A DNA stretch of 64,000 nt from NCBI RefSeq assembly GCF_003148885.1, contig NZ_QGHD01000001.1, positions 62,001 through 126,000 of the forward strand. The letters are read 5' to 3'. The first letter of the stretch is position 1; the number at the start of each line of letters is the position of its first letter. The stretch comes from Hallerella porci (GTDB taxonomy: Bacteria > Fibrobacterota > Fibrobacteria > Fibrobacterales > Fibrobacteraceae). The notes under the pieces were generated by a model. It was given only the letters and a program-made list of their open reading frames with translations. It made no database searches and was not told the origin of the DNA. Both the position numbers and the translations under genes were made by a program. Shown here piece after piece: positions 53,030 to 61,579 of the stretch.

Positions 53030-53496
53030 GTGTAAGAAATCTCGATAATGCTGTATTCAATCGTTCCGCGCGGAACGGTAATCGGGACAATGTCGCCTTG
53101 TTTTTTTCCGATGAGCGCCATACCCACGGGAGAACTCACGCTGATTTTCCCGGCGAGCGGGTCAATTTCTTGGACGCCGACGAGAGTGTAAACGCGGCGT
53201 TTGCTGGTTTTGCGGTCTTGCAAAGTGACCGTTGCCCCAAAACGAATCGAGCCATCGGCAGGTGCCGCTGTCGAAACGACTTTTGCGTGATCGAGAATTT
53301 TATCCAGTTGACGCAACCGACGATCGATATCGCGGAGCCTCATTTTGCCATAAGTATAAGCCGCATTTTCGGAGCGGTCGCCTTCTGCCGCAGCAGCGCC
53401 TACTTGACGCTGCATTTCGGGGCGTTCCACAAATTTGAGGCGCTTCCATTCCTCCATCAATTTGTCGAAGCCTTCTTGAGAAATAAAATCAGACAT
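53026..53496 (-). CDS. greB: Transcript cleavage factor GreB-like
   Basis: The 156-residue protein has an N-terminal coiled coil with the catalytic acidic tip (EGDRSENAAYTYGKMRLRDID) and a C-terminal FKBP-like domain (VGVQEIDPLAGKISVSSPVGMALIGKKQGD). The YGKxRLRxIDRRLRQL signature is that of GreB rather than GreA (which has GDLxENAEYxAAKE). It rescues backtracked RNA polymerase. It overlaps tatD by four bases and a repeat element lies just upstream. Confidence 0.92.
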   Translation of the reverse strand: MSDFISQEGFDKLMEEWKRLKFVERPEMQRQVGAAAAEGDRSENAAYTYGKMRLRDIDRRLRQLDKILDHAKVVSTAAPADGSIRFGATVTLQDRKTSKRRVYTLVGVQEIDPLAGKISVSSPVGMALIGKKQGDIVPITVPRGTIEYSIIEISYT

Positions 53497-53501
53497 AAAA
53501 C

Positions 53502-53600
53502 AAATTTAAATTAGGAATGAGGAGTTAGAAATAAGAAAGGGCGGTAATGTGCGGCTACAGCGCAGCCGTGCGTACTTACACTTAATTCCTAATTAAATTT
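53502..53600. repeat. About 99-bp inverted-repeat element between greB and the exported-protein locus
   Basis: AAATTTAAATTAGGAAT (53502-53518) pairs with ATTCCTAATTAAATTT (53585-53600) with one bulged base. Inside is GCGGCT-ACAGCGC-AGCCG. It shares ATTAGGAATGAG and the GCACGGCTGC word (reverse) with 15437-15470. It lies directly before a sigma-54 promoter, so its arms may also serve as an activator site; more likely it is a dispersed element. Confidence 0.6.
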
Positions 53601-53604
53601 ATAT

Positions 53605-53621
53605 TTGGCATGATTCTTGCA
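53605..53621 (+). promoter_or_regulatory. Sigma-54 (-24/-12) promoter
   Basis: TTGGCATGATTCTTGCA matches the consensus TTGGCAYG-N4-TTGCW at all key positions, with GG and GC ten bases apart. The expected start (about 12 bases after GC) is near 53632, only two bases before the ATG at 53634. It lacks an evident -35/-10 alternative. Confidence 0.85.
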
Positions 53622-53633
53622 TAAAAACATTTG

Positions 53634-54089
53634 ATGAATACGAGAATTTTACAGATTGCATTTTTTATCGCTGTGTTTGGTTTGAGTGCAGCGAATGCTC
53701 GGTCTTTGCCCGAGGCCGATGTGGGAAGCCCTGCGGAAAACGCAGAAATAAAGGGACAAAACGCACACGACGAAAATTCTTGGGAAGAAAAACGCGCAGA
53801 ACGACGTGCGGCGCGTGCCGAGTTGCTCGCACGAATCCGCGAAAGTTCTGCGCAAGAAAAGGCTTCGGTGCGAGAAGAATTGCAAAAAAATCGGAACGAA
53901 AATTCTCAAATGAGAATAGATTTCCCGAAAAATGAAATGCGCCCGCAACGCGAAAATCGGCATCCGATGGAAAAAATGGAAAATGAGCGCAGCCCGATGC
54001 AAGATCCGATTTGGGAAGAAAGGCGCGAACCGATGCGACGCGATCCGATGCCGCCTCCGCCGCCAGAATTTGGCGATCCCGATTTTTAA
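53634..54089 (+). CDS. Small exported charged Met/Arg-rich protein
   Basis: The 151-residue protein has signal MNTRILQIAFFIAVFGLSAANA. The mature part is highly charged and helical: EEKRAERRAARAELLARIRE, SAQEKASVREELQKN, then a Met/Pro/Glu/Arg-rich tail (PMEKMENERSPMQDP, EPMRRDPMPPPPPEF). The helical portion looks like a Spy/CpxP/ZraP-type periplasmic chaperone, but no LTxxQ motif is present. The ATG lies just 12 bases after a sigma-54 promoter; no ribosome site is evident, so the mRNA would be nearly leaderless. A three-base gap separates it from the next gene. A second small exported protein with the same promoter geometry lies at 55414. Confidence 0.72.
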   Translation: MNTRILQIAFFIAVFGLSAANARSLPEADVGSPAENAEIKGQNAHDENSWEEKRAERRAARAELLARIRESSAQEKASVREELQKNRNENSQMRIDFPKNEMRPQRENRHPMEKMENERSPMQDPIWEERREPMRRDPMPPPPPEFGDPDF

Positions 54090-54092
54090 TTC

Positions 54093-55376
54093 ATGCGCTT
54101 TGGGGTTTTTGCTTTTTTCTTTTGTTGTTTTCTGTTTTGTGGAAACGGAGCGTTTGCGAGTGCCGTTCAAGATTCGCTTTTTGAAAAAGCCTTGGACGCA
54201 GAAAGCGCAGGCGATGTGGTAAAAACCATTGAACTTTTAGAAAAAGCCAATTCGTTTTCGGGAAATTACAACGACGAAATTCAGCAAATTCTTTCGGAAT
54301 ATTATACGGCGCTTGGCATCGTCAAAGAAGATGAAAATGAAAAAGAAAGAAATTGGCATTTGCTTTCGCGCGTTGAATTTGTCGGTTTAAAATACGATGA
54401 ATACGGCGATTCTTTAGGCGCTAACGAATATTCGGGCGAAGCGTATTTTCAAGTCGGCGCAGAATATGAATTGCATCGCGGAAAATATCTGCATCTTTTT
54501 TCGCTCGGCTTTGCATCGGATTTTTTTCTCCGCGAAAATGAAACCGTTTTTGATACGAGTCGTTGGGCGTTTACGCCTTCGTTCGAATACACACTCGAAG
54601 GTGAAAAATTTGTGCTGAGCGTGACCGCTGACGTAACGATTTCCGAAGAAGAAAACGCAGTCGTTTCGGGAAGTCTTTTCTTGGAACGCGATTTTTATTC
54701 GACGAAAAATTTTCGGGCGGGAACTTCGGATTTTGGATTTGTAAATGGCAACGGACGGATGCGTTTGAAAGTCGGAGGCTTTGCAGAATATCAGCCGCCA
54801 CGCGGATTTCGTTCACGCGTTTCTTTGAGCGGGCGATTTGACCGCGACACTTCGGTTTGCGCTTATTTTTGGTATGCAGCACCGCCGAATGAAAATTTAG
54901 GAGAATGGAATCCGTTTGAAAATCCGAATGAAAATGGATTCGAAAATTTGAATGGAAATGCCTTTGAAAATGACAGTGAAATTTCGCAAGATTCTCTCCG
55001 CGAACGTTATTATTTCGGGCGCAATTTAAAACTTGGACCCGAATTGAATTGGCGATTTGGTTACCGCTTTGACGAACATTTTTCTCTCGATTTTTTCAGC
55101 CAAATTTTTTGGGCGATGAATCCGCTTCCCGATAGATGGAAATCGTTTCGAGCAAATTCCGAAAACGGAGAAATTGTCGAATCGTCGTGGCATCGAAAAC
55201 AGCTTCTCGGTTCCGCGCGGTTGCAGGGAAATTTTCGCGGGAAATTTTTTGGAACTTATCTTTCCGTTGGCATGTCCTTTCGCCGATTTTTGGGACTTCC
55301 GTCCGATCATCCCGAATTTTATTCTTATGCGTATCGCCTCGGCGAAATAAGGCTTGGCGCCACTTTCCGCTATTAG
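54093..55376 (+). CDS. Exported TPR-like/beta-barrel protein of unknown function
   Basis: The 427-residue protein has signal MRFGVFAFFFCCFLFCGNGAFA. Residues ~25-75 look like a TPR-type helical pair (SLFEKALDAESAGDVVKTIELLEKANSF). The remainder alternates hydrophobic and polar residues in strands (SRVEFVGLKYDEYGDS, YFQVGAEYELHRGKYLHLFSLG, KLGPELNWRFGYRFDEHFSLDFFSQIFW) and ends LGEIRLGATFRY, a C-terminal aromatic typical of outer-membrane barrels. It is likely co-transcribed with the gene before it from the same sigma-54 promoter. A second sigma-54 promoter follows nine bases after its stop. No known family was recognised. Confidence 0.7.
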   Translation: MRFGVFAFFFCCFLFCGNGAFASAVQDSLFEKALDAESAGDVVKTIELLEKANSFSGNYNDEIQQILSEYYTALGIVKEDENEKERNWHLLSRVEFVGLKYDEYGDSLGANEYSGEAYFQVGAEYELHRGKYLHLFSLGFASDFFLRENETVFDTSRWAFTPSFEYTLEGEKFVLSVTADVTISEEENAVVSGSLFLERDFYSTKNFRAGTSDFGFVNGNGRMRLKVGGFAEYQPPRGFRSRVSLSGRFDRDTSVCAYFWYAAPPNENLGEWNPFENPNENGFENLNGNAFENDSEISQDSLRERYYFGRNLKLGPELNWRFGYRFDEHFSLDFFSQIFWAMNPLPDRWKSFRANSENGEIVESSWHRKQLLGSARLQGNFRGKFFGTYLSVGMSFRRFLGLPSDHPEFYSYAYRLGEIRLGATFRY

Positions 55377-55384
55377 AAAAAAGT

Positions 55385-55401
55385 TTGGCACGGAATTTGC
55401 A
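55385..55401 (+). promoter_or_regulatory. Sigma-54 (-24/-12) promoter
   Basis: TTGGCACGGAATTTGCA is a near-perfect consensus (TTGGCACG-N4-TTGCA) with GG and GC ten bases apart. The 12-nt distance to the following ATG (55414) is exactly that of the promoter at 53605. Confidence 0.88.
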
Positions 55402-55413
55402 AATCATTTCGGC

Positions 55414-55686
55414 ATGAGAATGGTTGTTGTTTTGGTGTTTTGTTTTTTCTCGGCGTTGTGGGCGGAAAATTCAACGATTTCGTTAGACGAAAAATTAGCG
55501 AAACGGCAATTTTTTATCGGGCAAATCGCTGCGCGTATTCGTACTCTTCCGCGGGAATCGAAAATGCAAATGCTTCAAATGCGGGAAAGGAAAATGCCTA
55601 GGGAAAATCGCGAATGCAAAGAACGGATGCGCGAAATGAAAAGAAGGGAAGATTTTCGCCCAAAATTTCCGGAGAAAAAGCTCTGA
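55414..55686 (+). CDS. Small exported Met/Arg-rich protein
   Basis: The 90-residue protein has signal MRMVVVLVFCFFSALWA. The mature part is KLAKRQFFIGQIAARIRTLP, then SKMQMLQMRERKMPREN, ECKERMREMKRREDF and the tail KFPEKKL. It shares with the 53634 product the ARIR motif, heavy charge and clustered Met. This resembles small periplasmic Spy/ZraP-like stress proteins, though no family motif is conclusive. The ATG lies 12 nt after a sigma-54 promoter, so the mRNA is nearly leaderless; a second ATG six bases in would leave an 8-nt leader. An in-frame upstream start was discarded because it lies within the promoter. Confidence 0.65.
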   Translation: MRMVVVLVFCFFSALWAENSTISLDEKLAKRQFFIGQIAARIRTLPRESKMQMLQMRERKMPRENRECKERMREMKRREDFRPKFPEKKL

Positions 55687-55738
55687 GAACGGGGAATTTT
55701 CGCCTTTTGCCATGTGCAATTTTCTATTTTTGGGGCGT

Positions 55739-56341
55739 ATGTTTACTGGACTTATTCAAGCGACAGGCGAAATTCTTTCGCTAGAAAATCGCGGAGATGC
55801 GCTCACGATGCGCCTGCGCGCACTCGGATTTTTTAAGAATTGTCATTTAGGCGATAGCGTTGCGAACGACGGCGTATGCCTTTCGATTGAAAGTTGCACC
55901 GCAGACGAAGCGACGTTTTGTTTAATGCATCAAACGGTTGAAAATACCGCCTTCAAACAAGCGCAGCCAGGAAAACTCGTCAATTTAGAATTGCCTGTGC
56001 GAGCGGATTCGTTTATGGGCGGACATTTTGTGATGGGACATGTGGATACGACAATCCGCGTCCTTTCGGTGATGAATCGGGATACCGGCGTCGAAGTCGA
56101 TTTGGAATTGCCCGACGAATTAAAGCATTATGTGATTCGCCGCGGTTCCATTGCCTTAAACGGAATCAGTTTAACCGTTGCCGAGAAATTTGAAAATTCT
56201 TTGCGCGTGTGCATTATCCCCGAAACTCTTGCGCGGACGAATTTGCGCAACTGGGTTCCCGGAACGATTGTAAATGTCGAAGTGGATATGCTCGGTAAAT
56301 ACATTGAAAATTATTTAAAGGAACGCGACCTTGCTAAATAA
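55739..56341 (+). CDS. ribE: Riboflavin synthase alpha chain
   Basis: The 200-residue enzyme makes riboflavin from two lumazines. I chose ATG 55739 for the canonical [11 protein letters not shown] start. Two homologous lumazine-binding barrels are seen: [19 protein letters not shown] and [14 protein letters not shown] in the first, [18 protein letters not shown] in the second. The preceding 52 nt hold no FMN riboswitch. Its end overlaps ribBA by 11 nt in a ribE-ribBA-ribH-nusB operon. Confidence 0.95.
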   Translation: MFTGLIQATGEILSLENRGDALTMRLRALGFFKNCHLGDSVANDGVCLSIESCTADEATFCLMHQTVENTAFKQAQPGKLVNLELPVRADSFMGGHFVMGHVDTTIRVLSVMNRDTGVEVDLELPDELKHYVIRRGSIALNGISLTVAEKFENSLRVCIIPETLARTNLRNWVPGTIVNVEVDMLGKYIENYLKERDLAK

Positions 56342-57536
56342 AATTGAAGAAGCGATTGAAGATTTTAAAAACGGAAAATTCCTGATTGTCGTCGATGACG
56401 AAGATCGTGAAAACGAAGGCGATTTCATTATCGCAGCCGAAAAAATTACTCCGGAAAAAGTGAATTTTATGCTGCATAACGGACGCGGCGTTCTTTGTTG
56501 TCCGCTTCCGAAGAGCCGTTGCCGAGAACTCGGCCTTTCGCGTCAAACCGAAGAAAATACATCAATGCTCGGCACGCCGTTTACGATTATGGTCGATAAA
56601 ATCGAAGGCTGCACGACAGGCGTTTCGGCTCATGACCGAGCTGCGACAATTCTCGCTCTTTCGGATCCGAATTCAAAATCGAGCGATTTCGGTCGTCCCG
56701 GACATATTTCTCCGCTTTATGCACAAGAAGAAGGCGTTCTCCGTCGCGCAGGACACACCGAAGCCGCAGTTGATTTGGCAAAGCTTGCAAAACTGCGTCC
56801 GGCGGCAGCTCTCATCGAAATCATGAATGAAGACGGCACGATGGCGCGGATGCCAGATCTGCAAAAAGTCGCCGAAAAATTCGGATTAAAAATCATCTCG
56901 ATTAAAGATTTAATCGAATATCGTCTGCGGACAGAATCCTTTGTCGAACGCATTGCAGCACCGAATGTGCCGACGAAATTCGGCAAATTCCGCGCTTACG
57001 GATTCCGCAGCAAAACCGATGGTTCGGAACATGTCGCTTGGGTTGCAGGCGATCCCGATTTTTCGAAGCCCGTTTATGTGCGCGTGCACAGCGAATGCTT
57101 GACCGGTGACGTCTTCGGCTCGAGACGCTGCGATTGCGGTGCTCAACTCGAAAGCGCGATGCGTTTTATCGGAGAACACGGCGGCATTTTCTTGTATATG
57201 CGAAATCAAGAAGGCCGTGGCATCGGACTTTGTAACAAACTCCGCGCGTACGAATTGCAAGAACAAGGCTTGGATACGGTCGAAGCAAACCAGCACCTTG
57301 GGTTTAAACCGGATCTCCGCGAATACGGCGTGGGCGCTCAGATTTTGAAAAATTTGGGTGTGCAGAAAATGCGACTTCTCACGAATAATCCGGCGAAGGT
57401 CACGGGCATCGAAGGCTACGGGATTGAAATTGTGGAACGCGTTCCTATCGAAATTCCGCCGACTCCCGAAGACCGTTTTTACTTGCAAACAAAAAAACAA
57501 AAAATGGGTCACATTTTGAATCACTTGGACGCTTAA
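56331..57536 (+). CDS. ribBA: Bifunctional DHBP synthase / GTP cyclohydrolase II
   Basis: The 401-residue protein starts at TTG (AAAGGAACG upstream). The N-terminal RibB half (~1-205) has [34 protein letters not shown] and [15 protein letters not shown]. The C-terminal RibA half (~208-400) has [21 protein letters not shown] (zinc-binding cysteines), [20 protein letters not shown] and [18 protein letters not shown]. Together they make the two early substrates of riboflavin synthesis. Both active sites appear complete. Confidence 0.97.
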   Translation: MLNKIEEAIEDFKNGKFLIVVDDEDRENEGDFIIAAEKITPEKVNFMLHNGRGVLCCPLPKSRCRELGLSRQTEENTSMLGTPFTIMVDKIEGCTTGVSAHDRAATILALSDPNSKSSDFGRPGHISPLYAQEEGVLRRAGHTEAAVDLAKLAKLRPAAALIEIMNEDGTMARMPDLQKVAEKFGLKIISIKDLIEYRLRTESFVERIAAPNVPTKFGKFRAYGFRSKTDGSEHVAWVAGDPDFSKPVYVRVHSECLTGDVFGSRRCDCGAQLESAMRFIGEHGGIFLYMRNQEGRGIGLCNKLRAYELQEQGLDTVEANQHLGFKPDLREYGVGAQILKNLGVQKMRLLTNNPAKVTGIEGYGIEIVERVPIEIPPTPEDRFYLQTKKQKMGHILNHLDA

Positions 57537-57557
57537 GCATTGGAAAGGAAAATTGAA

Positions 57558-58034
57558 ATGAATGCAAATGTCAATTTTTACAAGACGAATTTGAATGGCA
57601 AAGGCTTAAAAGTGGCAATCGCCGTCGCCGAATTCAATACGACGGTTACCGAAAGCCTTTTGTCGGGCGCGGTTTCTAAGTTAGAAGCGCTTGGCGTCCT
57701 CGCACAAGATATTTCTGTCGCCCGCGTTCCTGGGGCATTTGAACTTCCGGGAGTTGCAAAGCGTTTTGTCGATTCGCAGAAATTTGATGCGGTTATCGTC
57801 CTCGGGGCGGTAATCCGCGGCGAAACTCCGCATTTTGATTGCGTGGTGAATGCGGTGACAAGTGGAACCGCAGCGCTTGCTGCAAATGGAAAAATTCCCG
57901 TCATCTTTGGCGTTCTCACGACGGATAACGTCGATCAAGCGATGGCGCGTTCGGGCTTAAAAGGCGGCAATAAAGGCGCAGATTGCGCAGAAACCGCCGT
58001 GGAAATGGTGAATCTTTACAAGGAACTCGCATGA
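57558..58034 (+). CDS. ribH: 6,7-dimethyl-8-ribityllumazine synthase
   Basis: The 158-residue protein condenses the RibA and RibB products. I chose ATG 57558 with GGAAAGGA before it; an upstream in-frame codon lacks a good ribosome site. Motifs are KVAIAVAEFNTTVTESLLSG, SVARVPGAFELPGVAKRF, IVLGAVIRGETPHFDCV (catalytic His) and PVIFGVLTTDNVDQAM. It overlaps nusB by four bases (ATGA). Confidence 0.96.
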   Translation: MNANVNFYKTNLNGKGLKVAIAVAEFNTTVTESLLSGAVSKLEALGVLAQDISVARVPGAFELPGVAKRFVDSQKFDAVIVLGAVIRGETPHFDCVVNAVTSGTAALAANGKIPVIFGVLTTDNVDQAMARSGLKGGNKGADCAETAVEMVNLYKELA

Positions 58035-58492
58035 TATCGAAAGAATTAAGACTCGCACGCGTTTTTGCGATGCAGTTATTGTATTGCGTCGAAATTTCGG
58101 GGCATCAAATGGGTGATTGCGTGGAAATTGTGTTAAACAGTTTTCGTGAAGCCAACAAAAAGGATTTAAAACCGGAATTAAAAAATTACGGAATGTCTCT
58201 CGTCGATTTGGTGCAAGAACATCGCGCAGAACTCGATCAGACGATTCAAGAATTTTCCATCGGCTGGGATTTGAATCGTATTGCAATTCTCGATCGCATT
58301 GTGCTCGAAATCGCTCTTGCCGAGTTGCAGTATAAGCCCGACGTTCCTGTTAAAGTGGTGCTCACGGAAGCGGTTCAAATCGCAAAAAAATACAGCACCG
58401 ATGATTCTTTCCGTTTTGTGAACGGCATCTTGAATCAATTTGCTCGGAAAAAAGGAATGATTCTTAGCGATAAAGGGGAAAATTCAAAGTGA
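58031..58492 (+). CDS. nusB: Transcription antitermination factor NusB
   Basis: The 153-residue all-helical protein starts MISKELRLARVFAMQLLYC and contains ILDRIVLEIALAELQY, VPVKVVLTEAVQIAKKY and DSFRFVNGILNQFARK, typical of NusB. ribH-nusB is a widely conserved pair. Its end overlaps the GT117 start by four bases (GTGA). Confidence 0.95.
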   Translation: MISKELRLARVFAMQLLYCVEISGHQMGDCVEIVLNSFREANKKDLKPELKNYGMSLVDLVQEHRAELDQTIQEFSIGWDLNRIAILDRIVLEIALAELQYKPDVPVKVVLTEAVQIAKKYSTDDSFRFVNGILNQFARKKGMILSDKGENSK

Positions 58493-61400
58493 AAAAAATC
58501 TCTGAAAAAATGTTAAAGTATTTGACAGCGGGACTTGCTGCATTCGTCGCTTTAATCGTTTATGCGATGACGATGGCGCCGACGGTGAGTTTCTGGGATT
58601 GCGGCGAATTTATCGCTTGCGCAAATATTCTCGGTATTCCGCATCCGCCTGGAACTCCGTTCTTCGTTCTTCTTTCTCGGGCGGTGATTCTTGCACTTCC
58701 TTTTGTCGAAGAAATCGCAAAACGAGTGAATTACATTTCGGTTGTATGCTCTGCGCTGACCGTTTTTGTGACCTCGCTTTTTGCGTGGGATTTTTTGGCA
58801 AAAATTCTCGAAACGGATAAATTCAAAGAAAAAGTTTCGGCGGGCTTCCGCAAATTGGTCTTGCTTTCGGCGGGATTAACTGCGGGCTTCCTTTTAACTT
58901 TTAGCGATACATTCTGGTTTAGCGCTGTTGAAGCAGAAGTTTACGGCTTTGCGATGTTCATCGTGATGCTCATTTCTTACTTGGCGCTCAAATGGCTCGA
59001 CCACAAAGAAGATGGTTGGGGAAATCGCATTTTAATTTTCATTTGCTACATCGCTTTCCTCGGCGTCGGCGCGCACCTTTATACTCTCTTGACCGTGCCC
59101 GCTGTTTTTGTGCTTTTGCTCCTTGCAGAACCGAAGAAAATTGTCGCACGTCTTCCGATTTGGATTACGGGAACTCTTCTTTGCTCAGTCATTTATGCGG
59201 TTTCAAATTTCATCGCTATTGCAATTGTTTCGGCGATTGTCCTCGGCATTTTGGCTCTCGCAAAAGTGGGAAGCGTCGAAGTGAAAAAGAGCATTCGCTT
59301 GTCGCTCGCCTTTGCGCTCGTCGCTCTTCTCGGTTATAGTTCGCATCTCTATTTGCCGATTCGTTCCGAAATGAATCCGGCGATTGATGAAAATGACCCG
59401 GAAATTAACTTCCGCGATGAACAAGGAAATTTGCAACTCGGCAACCTCTTCGATTCGGAAAATTGGAAAGCGTTTAACGACTTCATCGAACGGAAACAGT
59501 ACGGTTCGGAAAGTATGCTTTCTCGTGCGATGCATCGTCGTGCGCAAGCGTCGCATCAATTTCTCTCGTTCCCGAATATGGGTTACGGCGGCTATCAAAT
59601 TGCGCAGTATTTGCCGTTTAAGGTCGGCGGCGTTTCTTTCGGAAATGGCACATACGTCTTTGATCCTTCGGAAAATGTTCCGTTGGAACGCTTTGGATTC
59701 TATTTCCCGACGCAGATGCAGTTGATGGGCGATAATATTCCGGCGCAGTTGCTTTGGTTCTTGTTCTTCAACGGGGCAATTCTCGCCGTCTGCGTTTTCG
59801 CTTACCGCCGCAATAAAAAGCTCGGCATTTATGTCGGATTTTTGTATGCGCTTTGCTCGTTTGGACTTCTCTTCTATGTGAACTTTGCCGATGGAACCCG
59901 GATGGATTCTGCTCGCGATTACACATATTGGAAACAAGCGATGGCAAATAATGTGCACGATTTGAGCCAAGCGGGAATTAACATTCCCTCGGTTCCGGAT
60001 CCGAATGATTTGATCGATGCGCGGCAAGATATTGAACACGCGAAGATGGTTTTGAATACTCTTCGCTACCGTCAAGCTTCGGCTTCGGAAATTTCTGCGG
60101 CAGAAAATAAATTACGCGCTTTGGAAAATGCTCCGGTTTGGCAGACTTGGAAAATGATTGAAGCGGGTTACGCAAAAGTGGGACGCCGTGCTCCGTTCCC
60201 CGAAACCGTGCACATCGAAGTTCGCGAACGTGATTACTTCTATACGCCTGCTTACATTTTCATGAGTTTAATCTTTGGCGTAGGCATCGGCATTCTCGTC
60301 TATTTGCTCGCTGCAAACGCTTCGATTTTTGCAGCCCCGGTGGCGATTGCCTTTATCGTGATTTGCTCTGTCATTCCGTGCATCTCGAATTATACAGAAC
60401 ATGACCGTTCGGGAGTTTGGGTGCCGTGGGATTATGCATATAATCTTCTCAACAGCTGCCGTCCGAATGCAATTCTCTTTACGAATGGCGATAACGATAC
60501 ATTCCCGCTTTGGTTTGCGCAGCAAGTGGCAGGTATCCGCAAAGATGTTCGCGTCGTGAATTTGTCGCTCGGCAATACCGATTGGTACATCAAGCAAATG
60601 CTCACACAAGAACCGATTCTCAAGTTGAGCTACGATAAAGAAGGCATCGAAAAGACGATGGCAATCGGCGATATGAACGACCGCAATCCGGATCATTACA
60701 CGCAGACTTGGATTGCTCGCGCTGACCGTGCGATTCCCGCTCTTGAAGCTCGCATTGCCAACATGACCGATTCGACGGGTGCGCTCAAAAACGCAGCGGA
60801 TTCTCTTAAACTGAAGCAGTATAAAGTTATGCTCCAAGTTTATACCGCATTCAAAGAATGGCAAGCAAAATCGCATGCGGGTTTAATGCTTACGCAGTAT
60901 AAACTCGTCTTGGATTTGGCGATGAATAACATCGATCGTCCGCTTCATTTCTCGACGACCGTGGGACAGTCCAACTTTATGGGACTTGAAAAGTACATGG
61001 TGCAAGAAGGCATGATCTTTAATTTAATGCAGGGCGATATGACCGATCGTCGTGCACAAAATAAAGATTTTGATTTGGAACGCACCGCTTACTTAATTGA
61101 CAGCGTTTATAAATTCCGCGGGCTCGGTGATGGCACCGCTCACATCGATGGCGAAACGATGCGCTTGCTTTCGAGCTACACGTCGCTTTATTTGCAAATC
61201 GCATTCCAAGTCCGCGAAGACATCGGAGCGATTCTCCAAAGCGGTCCTCTCACCGCCGAAAAGAAAAAGCAAATCGACGAAAAAGTGGAATATGCGCTTC
61301 ATTTCCTCGATCGCGGAATCGCTCAATTTGCGGATGAATGGCGCTGCTACTGGGCTGCTTCTTATGTGCTCGAAATCGTCCGTGACAAGAAACGCGCAAC

Positions 61401-61560
61401 GGAATACCTGAACAAGGGTCTAGAAAACGTTTCGGTTTACGACGAACAAGGACGCGCTCGTTTGGAAATGAATCTTCAATCGATTGCGGTGATGCCCGAC
61501 GCTCCGCTGCAAGTAGTGCCCGATGCAGAAATTGCATCCGATTCGACGGCGTCTTTATAG
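58489..61560 (+). CDS. Large membrane protein, GT117/DUF2723 family
   Basis: The 1023-residue protein starts at GTG (AAAGGGGAAA upstream). The DUF2723 signature is at the N-terminus: YAMTMAPTVSFWDCGEFIACA and GIPHPPGTPFFVLLSRAV (residues ~25-70). Many membrane helices lie at ~12-30, 75-105, 118-135, 140-275, 405-465 and 585-640, followed by a soluble C-terminal part (GVWVPWDYAYNLLNSCRP, FTNGDNDTFPLWFAQ). GT117 transferases resemble protein O-mannosyltransferases and use lipid-linked sugars; the Asp-Glu in the CGEF motif is proposed as catalytic in this clan. The next three genes are glycosyltransferases, supporting a role in glycosylation of exported products. Confidence 0.9.
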   Translation: MKKISEKMLKYLTAGLAAFVALIVYAMTMAPTVSFWDCGEFIACANILGIPHPPGTPFFVLLSRAVILALPFVEEIAKRVNYISVVCSALTVFVTSLFAWDFLAKILETDKFKEKVSAGFRKLVLLSAGLTAGFLLTFSDTFWFSAVEAEVYGFAMFIVMLISYLALKWLDHKEDGWGNRILIFICYIAFLGVGAHLYTLLTVPAVFVLLLLAEPKKIVARLPIWITGTLLCSVIYAVSNFIAIAIVSAIVLGILALAKVGSVEVKKSIRLSLAFALVALLGYSSHLYLPIRSEMNPAIDENDPEINFRDEQGNLQLGNLFDSENWKAFNDFIERKQYGSESMLSRAMHRRAQASHQFLSFPNMGYGGYQIAQYLPFKVGGVSFGNGTYVFDPSENVPLERFGFYFPTQMQLMGDNIPAQLLWFLFFNGAILAVCVFAYRRNKKLGIYVGFLYALCSFGLLFYVNFADGTRMDSARDYTYWKQAMANNVHDLSQAGINIPSVPDPNDLIDARQDIEHAKMVLNTLRYRQASASEISAAENKLRALENAPVWQTWKMIEAGYAKVGRRAPFPETVHIEVRERDYFYTPAYIFMSLIFGVGIGILVYLLAANASIFAAPVAIAFIVICSVIPCISNYTEHDRSGVWVPWDYAYNLLNSCRPNAILFTNGDNDTFPLWFAQQVAGIRKDVRVVNLSLGNTDWYIKQMLTQEPILKLSYDKEGIEKTMAIGDMNDRNPDHYTQTWIARADRAIPALEARIANMTDSTGALKNAADSLKLKQYKVMLQVYTAFKEWQAKSHAGLMLTQYKLVLDLAMNNIDRPLHFSTTVGQSNFMGLEKYMVQEGMIFNLMQGDMTDRRAQNKDFDLERTAYLIDSVYKFRGLGDGTAHIDGETMRLLSSYTSLYLQIAFQVREDIGAILQSGPLTAEKKKQIDEKVEYALHFLDRGIAQFADEWRCYWAASYVLEIVRDKKRATEYLNKGLENVSVYDEQGRARLEMNLQSIAVMPDAPLQVVPDAEIASDSTASL

Positions 61561-61579
61561 TTTTTAGTTAGGACAAATT

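Noticed and set aside
55687-55738. FMN riboswitch upstream of ribE
   Set aside because: Only 52 nt are available and no RFN conserved segments are visible.
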